From CAZXVW01 sp964644025 (GTDB lineage Bacteria; Acidobacteriota; Terriglobia; Bryobacterales; Bryobacteraceae), in the NCBI GenBank assembly GCA_964644025.1, contig CAZXVW010000008.1, positions 1-44,412 on the forward strand: 44,412 nt of DNA, given 5' to 3'. The notes under the pieces were generated by a model. It had not been told where the DNA came from, did not search any database, and was given only the letters and a program-made list of their open reading frames with translations. Position numbers and translations under genes: made by a program. Positions 15,223 to 22,885 of this stretch are shown here, piece after piece; position 1 is the stretch's first letter; each line of letters starts with the position of its first letter.

Positions 15223-16881
15223 ATGGGTCTCTTCAAGCAGCCGAAAAAGCCCAAGATCAAGGCCGTATCCACCGGAGGCGAGATCAGCCCGCTGCGGCCG
15301 CGCTATGTTGAGAAACCGCCGCCTTGCCGGGTCAATTGCCCGGCCGGCACCGACATCCGCGGCTGGCTGACCACCATCGCGCAGGCCGAGGCCTACGGCC
15401 GGACGAATGAGCAGGCGCTCCAGATCGCCTGGGAGACCATCGCGGACAAGAATCCCTTCCCGGCCGTTTGTGGCCGCGTCTGTCCGCATCCTTGCGAAGA
15501 CAATTGCAACCGGAAGGAGAAGGACGGCGCGGTGGCGATCAACGCCCTGGAGCGGTTCGTCGGGGACTTCGGCATCGAGAAAGGGCTGAAGCTTTCCAAG
15601 CTCACTGAGGAAACTCACCCGGAGAAGGTGGCGGTGATCGGGGCCGGACCGGCCGGCCTTTCCTGTGCTTACCAGTTGGCGCGCCGCGGCTACACGGTGA
15701 CGGTGTTCGAGAGCTTTAGCAAGCCGGGCGGAATGCTGCGCTACGGGATTCCGAAGTATCGCCTCCCCCGTGAGGTGCTGGACGCCGAAATTCAGAAGAT
15801 CCTCGACCTGGGCGTGGAGTTGAAGACGAATTTCACGGTCGGCAAGGACATATCGCTGGAGGAGTTGCGCTCTGAGTACCAGGCGATTTTCGTCGGCATC
15901 GGCGCCCACAAGGGCTACAAGCTGCGGGTGCCGGGCGAGGATGCTGAAAACGTCTTCAGCGGGACCGAGTTTTTGAACAAGGTCAACTCCGGCGAGAAGG
16001 TCGACATCGGCGACAAGGTGGTGGTGATCGGTGGCGGGGACACGGCCATCGATGCGGCCCGGGTCAGCAAACGGCTGGGTGCCGACGTTACGGTGCTGTA
16101 CCGCCGCACCCGCGCCGAGATGCCGGCGATCAAGCCGGAAATCGAGGGCGCTCTCCAGGAAGGAGTGAAGATCGAGTTTCTGGCCGCGCCAAAGGAGATC
16201 ATCCGGAACAACGGCTTGGCTACCGGACTGCGCTGCCTGCGGATGAAGCTCGGCGAGCCGGATTCCTCGGGGCGGCCGCGGCCGGTGCCCATTGAGGGTT
16301 CCGAGTTCGAGGTTGCGGCCAGTTCCATCATCGCCGCCATCAGCCAGGAGCCGGAGTTTGAAGGCTTCGACTCGCTCCATGAAGGCCGGGACTGGATCAA
16401 GGTGAATGAGTGGGGCGAGACCGGCAACGATGGAATCTACGCCGGGGGCGACGATGTCCGGCTCGGCCTGGTCTCGATCGCCATTGGACAGGGGCGCTTC
16501 GCCGCCGAGGCAATCGACGCCCGCTTCCGCGGCCAGGAACTGCGCAAGCCGGAACAGCCGAAGCCGATCGGCCCGGACCGGCTTCAGCTTGACTGGTACA
16601 AGCCGGCCGAGCGCCACGAGCGCCGGCAGGTGCCGGTGGCCGGGCGGGACCTGGACACTGAGGTCGAGATGGGGCTTGCCGAGGAGGAAGCCCTGGAAGA
16701 AGCTAAGCGATGCATGTCGTGCGGCATGTGCATGGATTGCGAAACCTGTTGGATGTATTGCACCAACAACTGCTTCGAGCGGTTACCTAAGGGGCAGCAC
16801 TACCGGATTAAGCTGGAGCTGTGCAACGGTTGCAAGAAATGCGCTGAGGCTTGCCCCTGCGGCTACATCGAAATGCAATGA
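15223..16881 (+). CDS. dsrL: DsrL-type NAD(P)H:acceptor oxidoreductase
   Basis: An iron-sulfur flavoprotein of 552 residues related to the small subunit of glutamate synthase (GltD). N-terminal cysteines C35, C39, C83, C87, C91, C95 (CGRVCPHPCEDNCNRKE) bind [4Fe-4S] clusters. An FAD fold (VAVIGAGPAGLSCAYQLA) starts about residue 136, and a nucleotide fold (VVVIGGGDTAIDAARV) about residue 267. Arginines after the strand (YRRTRAEMPA) suggest NADPH use. A C-terminal region has twelve cysteines (from C497: CMSCGMCMDCETC, later CNGCKKCAEACPCG). DsrL links NAD(P)H with DsrAB and is essential in sulfur oxidisers; a DsrL-2 type occurs with reductive Dsr. Its place between dsrABD and dsrC supports DsrL over true GltD. 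No gltB is adjacent. Confidence 0.88.
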   Translation: MGLFKQPKKPKIKAVSTGGEISPLRPRYVEKPPPCRVNCPAGTDIRGWLTTIAQAEAYGRTNEQALQIAWETIADKNPFPAVCGRVCPHPCEDNCNRKEKDGAVAINALERFVGDFGIEKGLKLSKLTEETHPEKVAVIGAGPAGLSCAYQLARRGYTVTVFESFSKPGGMLRYGIPKYRLPREVLDAEIQKILDLGVELKTNFTVGKDISLEELRSEYQAIFVGIGAHKGYKLRVPGEDAENVFSGTEFLNKVNSGEKVDIGDKVVVIGGGDTAIDAARVSKRLGADVTVLYRRTRAEMPAIKPEIEGALQEGVKIEFLAAPKEIIRNNGLATGLRCLRMKLGEPDSSGRPRPVPIEGSEFEVAASSIIAAISQEPEFEGFDSLHEGRDWIKVNEWGETGNDGIYAGGDDVRLGLVSIAIGQGRFAAEAIDARFRGQELRKPEQPKPIGPDRLQLDWYKPAERHERRQVPVAGRDLDTEVEMGLAEEEALEEAKRCMSCGMCMDCETCWMYCTNNCFERLPKGQHYRIKLELCNGCKKCAEACPCGYIEMQ

Positions 16882-16885
16882 TACT

Positions 16886-16911
16886 CCCCGCCGGCGCTGA
16901 TGGCCGCGGGG
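16886..16911 (+). promoter_or_regulatory. Hairpin between dsrL and dsrC
   Basis: CCCCGC (16886-16891) pairs with GCGGGG (16906-16911), extended inward by GGC/GCC with one bulged C, loop of 7 bases. It follows the dsrL stop by 5 bases and has no T-run. A TTAGGAGAGAAG ribosome site of dsrC follows at about 16925-16936. It could be an mRNA processing or stabilising element that raises dsrC expression, since DsrC is normally abundant. Confidence 0.4.
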
Positions 16912-16942
16912 AAACGTTAGGTGATTAGGAGAGAAGATAGAT

Positions 16943-17260
16943 ATGCCGATTTTTGAAGTAGACGGAAGAAAATACGAAGTCGACGAAGACGGCTTCTTGC
17001 AAGATCCCAGCATCTGGAACGAGGATGTGGCGCGGGACTTCGCCAAGAGCGAAGCGGTCGAAGAACTGACCGAGGAGCACTGGAAGGTGATCCACTACCT
17101 GCGGAACTACTACCTCCAGTTCGGGATTGCGCCGATGATTCGCAAGCTCTGCAAGGAGACCGGGTTCAAGTTGAACAAGATTTACGAGTTGTTCCCGTCC
17201 GGGCCGGCCAAGGGCGCCTGCAAGCTGGCCGGGTTGCCGAAGCCGACCGGTTGCGTCTGA
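16943..17260 (+). CDS. dsrC: DsrC, sulfur-carrier substrate protein of DsrAB
   Basis: DsrC carries sulfur from sulfite as a trisulfide between two C-terminal cysteines and is the substrate of DsrAB and DsrK. The 105-residue protein has both: C93 in KGACKLAG and penultimate C104 in TGCV, spaced by ten residues as in genuine DsrC (not TusE, which lacks C93). The body shows the family signatures DEDGFLQDPSIWNEDVA, LTEEHWKVIHYLRNYYLQFG and PMIRKLCKETGF. Good ribosome site. It lies between dsrL and the RsbRD_N gene, i.e. in the same transcript direction as dsrMKJOP, unlike organisms where dsrC is elsewhere. Confidence 0.97.
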   Translation: MPIFEVDGRKYEVDEDGFLQDPSIWNEDVARDFAKSEAVEELTEEHWKVIHYLRNYYLQFGIAPMIRKLCKETGFKLNKIYELFPSGPAKGACKLAGLPKPTGCV

Positions 17261-17273
17261 GGAGCGTGGCGAG

Positions 17274-17774
17274 ATGGAGCAGGGCCAGCCGCTGGCGGAG
17301 CTGGCGGCCGAGCAGCGCGAGCTGATCGTCCGCAAGTGGCTGGCTCGTACGCTCCAAAGCTATCCCAAACACACGGTTCGGTTTTTGCTCGAAGACAAGG
17401 ATCCGTTTCGCAACCCCGTCGGGCGCGCTCTGAGGGAAGGCTTTCCGCTGCTGCTCGATGAAGTGACCGGGGCATTCGACTCGGGCAGGATCCAGCCGGT
17501 TCTGGACGAGATTATCCATATCCACGCGGTCCAGGATATCTCCGCCAGCCAGGCGGTAGGCTTCATTTTCGATTTGAAGCCGATCTTGCGCGAGCAACTC
17601 GATCCGCGAACGGTGAACCTGGATTCGCTCGACCGGCGCGTCGACGAGTTGGCGCTCCTGGCCTTCGATCTGTTCATGCGGTGCCGCGAGAAAACTTACG
17701 AGATCCGCATGAGGGAAGCCAGGCGTCGCGTTTATTTGATCGAGCGGGCGGCGGCCGCCAAGGCCCGCTCCTGA
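17274..17774 (+). CDS. RsbRD N-terminal-domain protein upstream of dsrM
   Basis: A 166-residue soluble helical protein. The WLARTLQSYP segment followed by KDPFRNPVGRALREGFPLLLDEV and a conserved-looking HAVQDISASQAVGFIFDLK matches the RsbRD_N-type domain, seen in full-length RsbR-like stressosome proteins and as a single-domain protein. Single-domain versions are common next to dsrMKJOP in sulfate reducers, which fits its place 13 bases after dsrC and 16 before dsrM. No heme, metal or STAS domain is visible. The role is unknown: it may sense a small ligand or help assemble DsrMKJOP. The C-terminal helix (about residues 120-160) is rich in Arg and may be coiled. Confidence 0.78.
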   Translation: MEQGQPLAELAAEQRELIVRKWLARTLQSYPKHTVRFLLEDKDPFRNPVGRALREGFPLLLDEVTGAFDSGRIQPVLDEIIHIHAVQDISASQAVGFIFDLKPILREQLDPRTVNLDSLDRRVDELALLAFDLFMRCREKTYEIRMREARRRVYLIERAAAAKARS

Positions 17775-17790
17775 CGCGAGGTAATTCAGT

Positions 17791-18783
17791 ATGAACGTTG
17801 TAACCGCCTTAGTCGCTGTTTTTGTCCTCGCCGTGGTCGGCTACGCCGGCGGGGAGGCGCAGAGTCTCCGCTGGGTGTTTGGCGTGGCGCTGCCGTACGC
17901 GGCGATCGCTACCTTCCTGGCGGGCCTCGCCTGGCGGGTTTACGGGTGGGCCGGCGCGCCGGTGCCGTTCCGGATCACTACCACTTGCGGGCAGCAGAAA
18001 TCGCTGGATTGGATTCCGCACTCCAAGTTGGAAAGTCCGTTTACCAAGTGGGAGGTCTTCGCGCGCATGGTGCTGGAGATCCTGCTGTTTCGCTCCCTGT
18101 TCCGTAACACGAAGACGGAGCTGCGGGGTGGCCCGCGGCTGATCTACGGGGAAGAGAAGTGGCTCTGGCTGGCGGCGCTGGCCTTCCACTGGTCGTTCCT
18201 GATCATTTTCCTCCGCCACTTGCGCTTCTTCATGGAGCCGGTTCCGGCGCTGGTTGTCGCCCTCCAGAACTTGGACGGATTTCTGCAGATCGGAGCCCCG
18301 GTCCTGTACTTGTCCGGCGTGATCATTCTGGCCGCCTTGCTTTACCTGCTGGGGCGGCGGCTGCTGGAGCCCCAGGTACGCTACATCTCGCTGTTTACGG
18401 ACTACTTCGCCCTGTTCCTGTTGTTGGGTCTGGTAATCTCCGGCTTGCTGATGCGGTACTTCTTCAAGGTCGACCTGGTGGCGGTCAAGCAGCTCGCCGT
18501 CGGCCTGGTGACGTTCTCTCCGGTCGTTCCGCCCTCGATCGGCGCACTGTTCTTCGTGCACCTGTTCTTGCTGAGCACCCTGATCGCCTACTTCCCCTTC
18601 AGCAAGCTGGTTCACATGCCCGGGATCTTTCTCAGTCCCACGCGGAACCTGGCCAACGACAATCGCGCCCGCCGCCACATCAACCCGTGGAACTACCCGG
18701 TCAAGGTTCACACCTACGAGGAATGGGAGGAGGAATTCCACGACAAGATCGTCGCCGCCGGGCTCCCGCTGGACAAGGAGTAG
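17791..18783 (+). CDS. dsrM: DsrM, cytochrome b membrane subunit of DsrMKJOP
   Basis: DsrM is a NarI-like diheme cytochrome b that oxidises menaquinol and passes electrons to DsrK on the cytoplasmic side. The 330-residue protein has about six hydrophobic helices (residues 3-22, 25-45, 110-130, 160-185, 205-225 and 245-270). Histidines (for example FHWSFLIIFLRHLRFF and FFVHLFLLSTLI) suit b-heme ligation. A cytoplasmic loop includes TTCGQQKSLDWIPHSKLESP, a typical DsrM feature. The C-terminal PGIFLSPTRNLANDNRARRH is also typical. dsrK starts 3 bases after its stop, in line with a DsrMK module. Confidence 0.94.
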   Translation: MNVVTALVAVFVLAVVGYAGGEAQSLRWVFGVALPYAAIATFLAGLAWRVYGWAGAPVPFRITTTCGQQKSLDWIPHSKLESPFTKWEVFARMVLEILLFRSLFRNTKTELRGGPRLIYGEEKWLWLAALAFHWSFLIIFLRHLRFFMEPVPALVVALQNLDGFLQIGAPVLYLSGVIILAALLYLLGRRLLEPQVRYISLFTDYFALFLLLGLVISGLLMRYFFKVDLVAVKQLAVGLVTFSPVVPPSIGALFFVHLFLLSTLIAYFPFSKLVHMPGIFLSPTRNLANDNRARRHINPWNYPVKVHTYEEWEEEFHDKIVAAGLPLDKE

Positions 18784-18786
18784 AAG

Positions 18787-20412
18787 ATGGCCGAGGCTAC
18801 CACACCGAAACCCGAAGAACTCGTCAAGATCAGCTACCGCCCCTCCGGAAAGCCCTGGATGGACACCCCGGTGGAATTCCGCAAGGGCAGGTGGTGTTAC
18901 GCCGCTGCTCCGAAAAACGTGGAATACCTGGACATGCCGTATCCGCGGCACTGGCAGCCCACCGACGAAGACTGGAAGCTGCCGGAGAACTGGAAGCAAA
19001 TCATTCTTGATGGGATGAAGGAGCGGCTGGAGAAATACCGCTCCTTCCGTTTGTTCATGGACATCTGCGTGCGCTGCGGGGCTTGCGCCGACAAGTGCCA
19101 CTTCTATATCGGCTCAGGCGACCCGAAGAACATGCCGGTGCTCCGCGCCGAACTCCTGCGGTCGGTCTACCGGCGTTACTTCACCTGGACGGGCCGGTTG
19201 TTCGGCCGCCTCGCCGGCGCGCGGGAGCTGACCGTCGATGTGCTCAAGGAGTGGTTTTACTACTTCTACCAGTGCACCGAGTGCCGGCGCTGCTCGGTTT
19301 TCTGCCCATTCGGCATCGACATGGCCGAGGTCACGATACTGGGACGGGAGCTGCTGAACCTGGTCGGCTGCAATATTAACTGGGCGATCGAACCGGTGGC
19401 CAACTGCTACCGCACCGGGAACCACCTGGGCGTGCAGCCGCACGGTTTCAAGGACTCGATTGACTTCGCCGTCGACGAGATCGAGGAGATCACCGGCATC
19501 CGCGTGGAGGCGCCCATCAACAAGAAGGGCGCCGAGGTGCTCTTCATCATGCCCTCGGCCGATTACTTCGCCTCACCCCACTACTACACCCTGCTCGGTT
19601 ACCTGCTGCTGTTTCACCACATCGGCCTGGATTACACGCTGAGCGCCTACGCGTCCGAAGGCGGCAATTTCGGCCTGTTTACTTCCTACGAAATGGTCAA
19701 GCGCCTCAACGACAAGATGTACCGGGAGGCGAAGCGGCTGGGCGTGAAGTGGATTCTGGGCGGCGAGTGCGGCCACATGTGGCGCGTGGTGCACCAGCTC
19801 ATGGACACCATGAACGGGCCGGCGGACTTTCTGGAAGTGCCCCGGTCGCCGTTCACCGGCACCGTGTTCCGGCATGCTGCTTCCACCAAAATGGTGCACA
19901 TCATGGAGTTCACCGCCGACCTCATCAAGCACAACAAACTCAAACTCGACCCCAGCCGCAACGACCACTGGAATGTCACCTTCCACGATTCCTGCAATCC
20001 AGTCCGGGCGATGGGTCTGATCGAAGAACCCCGCTACGTCCTCCGGCACGTGGTGAATCACTTCCACGAGATGCCCGAGAACACCATCCGCGAGAAGACC
20101 TTCTGCTGCGGCAGCGGGGCCGGCCTCGGCACCGACGAGAACTTCGAGATGAGAATGCGCGGCGGCTTTCCCCGGGCCAATGCCGTCAAGCACGTTCATG
20201 AGAAGTACGGCGTCAACGTGCTGAGTTGCATCTGCGCCATCGATAAGGCGACGCTGCCGCCGCTGCTGGAGTACTGGGTGCCGGGCGTCCAGGTGGCCGG
20301 GATTCATGAGTTCGTCGGCAACGCGCTCATCATGGAGGGCGAGGCGGAACGTACAACCGACCTTCGCGGCGAGCCTCTCAAGCGGGAAAAGGAGGCGCCG
20401 GTCAATGCCTGA
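18787..20412 (+). CDS. dsrK: DsrK, HdrD-like catalytic Fe-S subunit of DsrMKJOP
   Basis: DsrK faces the cytoplasm, receives electrons from DsrM and is proposed to reduce DsrC trisulfide. The 541-residue protein has two [4Fe-4S] motifs: C94, C97, C100, C104 (CVRCGACADKC) and C163, C166, C169, C173 (CTECRRCSVFC). It also has one CCG-type region for the special [4Fe-4S] catalytic cluster: C328 in GGECGH, C403 in HDSCNPVRAM, C440-C441 in FCCGSGAG, then C481 and C483 (SCICAIDKATL), where HdrB/D proteins usually show CxxC. The CxC form agrees with what I recall for DsrK. AAGGAG lies at the end of dsrM. Confidence 0.95.
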   Translation: MAEATTPKPEELVKISYRPSGKPWMDTPVEFRKGRWCYAAAPKNVEYLDMPYPRHWQPTDEDWKLPENWKQIILDGMKERLEKYRSFRLFMDICVRCGACADKCHFYIGSGDPKNMPVLRAELLRSVYRRYFTWTGRLFGRLAGARELTVDVLKEWFYYFYQCTECRRCSVFCPFGIDMAEVTILGRELLNLVGCNINWAIEPVANCYRTGNHLGVQPHGFKDSIDFAVDEIEEITGIRVEAPINKKGAEVLFIMPSADYFASPHYYTLLGYLLLFHHIGLDYTLSAYASEGGNFGLFTSYEMVKRLNDKMYREAKRLGVKWILGGECGHMWRVVHQLMDTMNGPADFLEVPRSPFTGTVFRHAASTKMVHIMEFTADLIKHNKLKLDPSRNDHWNVTFHDSCNPVRAMGLIEEPRYVLRHVVNHFHEMPENTIREKTFCCGSGAGLGTDENFEMRMRGGFPRANAVKHVHEKYGVNVLSCICAIDKATLPPLLEYWVPGVQVAGIHEFVGNALIMEGEAERTTDLRGEPLKREKEAPVNA

Positions 20413-20471
20413 TACCGTTTCCCGTCCGGTACTTGGTCCCCGCCGCGGCCCAGCAAAGGAGGCACAAGACG

Positions 20472-20915
20472 ATGCGTGATCGCGTTTGGATCCTGGCGGG
20501 CCTGATCGTCTTCCTCGGGATCATCACCTTCCCCATCTGGTATAACACCGCCGGGGGAACCAGCGCCGCGGCGCCCGAGCTGCAGAAGCCCGCCAAGGGG
20601 GAAAACTGCATTTATCCGGCCGAGTACATGCGCGCTAACCACATGGAAATCCTCATGGACTGGCGGGACAGAGTGGTCCGCGACAACCAGCGGATCATCG
20701 CCGTCGGCGGCAAAACTTACAACATGAGCCTCACGGGCACCTGCCTGGACTGTCACGCCAGCAAGGAGCAGTTTTGCGACAAATGCCATGACTACGAGGG
20801 CGTGAGCCCGTATTGCTGGGATTGCCACGTGGACCCGGCGCTCGCACGGCCTCCGGTGACCGCCCGGGCCGCATTCCACGCCGGGCCGGCGCGGGCCGCC
20901 AGAGAGCTTCCCTAA
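20472..20915 (+). CDS. dsrJ: DsrJ, periplasmic triheme cytochrome c of DsrMKJOP
   Basis: The start at 20472 is decided by AAAGGAGG nine bases upstream; a TTG at 20433 in frame lacks such support. The 147-residue protein begins with an uncleaved-looking signal anchor (residues 5-23) and has exactly three CxxCH motifs, at C91, C102 and C115. C46 (GENCIYPAEY) stands where Allochromatium DsrJ has the cysteine known as a distal ligand of one heme. HMEILMDWRDRVVR is typical of the family. The three-heme protein is held on the periplasmic side. It lies 59 bases after dsrK and is followed by dsrO after 10. Its physiological redox partner is unknown in general. Confidence 0.93.
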   Translation: MRDRVWILAGLIVFLGIITFPIWYNTAGGTSAAAPELQKPAKGENCIYPAEYMRANHMEILMDWRDRVVRDNQRIIAVGGKTYNMSLTGTCLDCHASKEQFCDKCHDYEGVSPYCWDCHVDPALARPPVTARAAFHAGPARAARELP

Positions 20916-20925
20916 GGAGCACCAA

Positions 20926-21705
20926 ATGGGCATGGATAGAAAGACATTCTTGCGGATTACGGGCTGCACGCTGGCCGGAGCGCTGGCCGGAGACAAGGTC
21001 GCCGGTGTGGCCGCCGAGGCCCGGGACGAAACCACGGCGCCCGCTCCAGGGGCGCTCACGGCCCGCCGCTGGGCCATGGTGGTGGATACGCGGAAATGCC
21101 GGAAAGAGGAAGGCTGCGACAAGTGCATCCGGGCTTGCCACGAGGCCCATAACGTGCCCGTCATCCCGGACCCCAAGCACGAGATCAAGTGGATCTGGAA
21201 GGAGCCGTTCGAGCACGCCTTTCCGTCTCAGCAGAGCGAATATCTCCAGGAGAAGCTGGAAGCAGCGCCGGCGCTGGTCTTCTGCAATCATTGCGAGGAG
21301 CCGCCCTGCGTGCGGGTCTGCCCTACCCAGGCCACCTGGAAGCGGGAAAGCGACGGCATCGTCATGATGGACTGGCACCGGTGCATCGGGTGCCGGTACT
21401 GCATGGCCGCCTGCCCGTACGGTTCCCGCAGCTTCAACTGGGTGGATCCGCGGACGTACCTCCGCGAGCTGAACCCGGATTTCCCCACCCGGACGAAGGG
21501 CGTCGTCGAGAAGTGTACTTTTTGCGAGGAACGCCTCGCAGTCGGAAAGCCGCCAGCCTGCGTGGAGGCCTGTCCGGAAAAGGCTCTTGTGTTCGGCGAC
21601 CTGGATGATCCGAACTCCGAGGTCCGCCGGCTGCTGCGAGAGGAGTTTACCCTGCGGCGAAAGCCGGAACTGGGCACCAAGCCTCAGGTTTTTTACATCT
21701 TGTGA
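20926..21705 (+). CDS. dsrO: DsrO, periplasmic ferredoxin subunit of DsrMKJOP
   Basis: A 259-residue HybA-like protein carrying four [4Fe-4S] cysteine sets: CRKEEGCDKCIRACHEAH, CNHCEEPPCVRVCPTQA, CIGCRYCMAACPYGS and CTFCEERLAVG with CVEACPEKA. It connects DsrJ and DsrP in the periplasm. The N-terminus MGMDRKTFLRITGCTLAGAL has the Tat layout, but the twin arginines are R-K, a rare variant; the rest of the signal is normal. TAAGGAG overlaps the dsrJ stop. dsrP follows after 10 bases. Identity is certain from context; only the export signal is odd. Confidence 0.94.
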   Translation: MGMDRKTFLRITGCTLAGALAGDKVAGVAAEARDETTAPAPGALTARRWAMVVDTRKCRKEEGCDKCIRACHEAHNVPVIPDPKHEIKWIWKEPFEHAFPSQQSEYLQEKLEAAPALVFCNHCEEPPCVRVCPTQATWKRESDGIVMMDWHRCIGCRYCMAACPYGSRSFNWVDPRTYLRELNPDFPTRTKGVVEKCTFCEERLAVGKPPACVEACPEKALVFGDLDDPNSEVRRLLREEFTLRRKPELGTKPQVFYIL

Positions 21706-21715
21706 GGTCCTGGCC

Positions 21716-22876
21716 ATGTTCATGTTTGAAAAAGCCCTCGTCGGAAGCCGGAGATACTGGTGGTGGATTCTCAGCCTGTTGATTCTTATTGGAGTGGGAT
21801 TCCTCTGCTACCTCCGGCAGTTTCATTACGGATTGGGAATCACCGGCATGAGCCGGGACGTGACCTGGGGTCTCTACATCGCCCAGTTCACGTTTCTGGT
21901 CGGCGTGGCCGCTTCGGCGGTGATGGTGGTGCTGCCATATTACCTGCATAATTTCAAGGTCTTCGGCAAGATCACCATCCTCGGAGAGTTCCTCGCTATC
22001 TCGGCGGTGACCATGTGCGTGCTGTTCATTTTTGTGGACTTGGGGCAGCCGATGCGCGTCATGAACATCGTCTTGCACCCGACGCCCCATTCGATGATGT
22101 TCTGGGACATGGTCTCGCTGTCTGGTTACTTGCTGCTGAACGCCGTCATCGCGCTGGTCACGCTGAGCGCCGAACGCAACAGCGTGGCGCCGCCGAAGTG
22201 GATCAAGCCGGTTATTTTGCTGTCCATCCCTTGGGCGGTGAGCATCCATACCGTCACGGCCTTTCTCTACAGCGGCCTGCCGGGCCGTTCCTTCTGGCTG
22301 ACCGCGATCATGGCACCGCGCTTTCTGGCCTCGGCCTTCGCCGCCGGGCCAGCGCTGTTGATTCTGCTGTGCCTCCTCATCCGCAAGTTGACCTGGTTTG
22401 ACGCCGGCCGCGAGGCCATCCAGAAAGTCGCCCTGATCGTCACCTACGCGATGATCGTCAACGTGTTCTTCATCCTGATGGAGCTGTTCACCGCCTTCTA
22501 CAGCGGCATCCCGGAGCACACGGTGCACTTCCGCTACCTGTTCGCCGGTCTGGAAGGACACTCGGTGCTGGTGCCGTGGTCGTGGGCCTCGGTGATTCTG
22601 GCCGCCCTGTCGCTGGTGCTGCTGATCGTGCCCAGGTACCGGCATAACGAACGAATCCTGGCCGCGGCTTGCGTGGTGACGTTTCTTTCGCTGTGGATCG
22701 ACAAGGGCCTGGACCTGATCGTCGGCGGCTTCATCCCGTCACCGCTCGAAGCGGTCACCGAGTACACGCCTACGCTTCCGGAAATCGGCATCGCCATCGG
22801 CGTCTGGGCGATCGGTTTCCTCCTGATCACCCTGTTTTACAAAATCACTCTTTCAGTGCGGGAGACTCTCGCTTAA
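21716..22876 (+). CDS. dsrP: DsrP, NrfD-type membrane subunit of DsrMKJOP
   Basis: Start at 21716 (MFMFEKALVGSRRYWWWILS); the frame is open upstream only as antisense-like overlap with dsrO. The 386-residue protein is an NrfD/PsrC-type integral membrane protein with ten predicted helices that interacts with quinone. Typical features are GMSRDVTWGLYIAQFTFLVG near residue 45 and LGQPMRVMNIVLHPTPHSMM about residue 108. NrfD proteins have no heme; this one works with DsrO on the periplasmic face. It follows dsrO by 10 bases and precedes the YeiH-like gene by 9. Confidence 0.94.
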   Translation: MFMFEKALVGSRRYWWWILSLLILIGVGFLCYLRQFHYGLGITGMSRDVTWGLYIAQFTFLVGVAASAVMVVLPYYLHNFKVFGKITILGEFLAISAVTMCVLFIFVDLGQPMRVMNIVLHPTPHSMMFWDMVSLSGYLLLNAVIALVTLSAERNSVAPPKWIKPVILLSIPWAVSIHTVTAFLYSGLPGRSFWLTAIMAPRFLASAFAAGPALLILLCLLIRKLTWFDAGREAIQKVALIVTYAMIVNVFFILMELFTAFYSGIPEHTVHFRYLFAGLEGHSVLVPWSWASVILAALSLVLLIVPRYRHNERILAAACVVTFLSLWIDKGLDLIVGGFIPSPLEAVTEYTPTLPEIGIAIGVWAIGFLLITLFYKITLSVRETLA

Positions 22877-22885
22877 TCCCACGAC

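Noticed and set aside
15223..16881. Reading the DsrL gene as glutamate synthase small subunit
   Set aside because: No large subunit is adjacent, the C-terminal region has a large cysteine-rich domain not found in GltD, and the gene is embedded in the dsr block.
20433..20471. A TTG start for dsrJ at 20433
   Set aside because: AAAGGAGG stands nine bases before the ATG at 20472, which also gives a proper signal anchor at the N-terminus.
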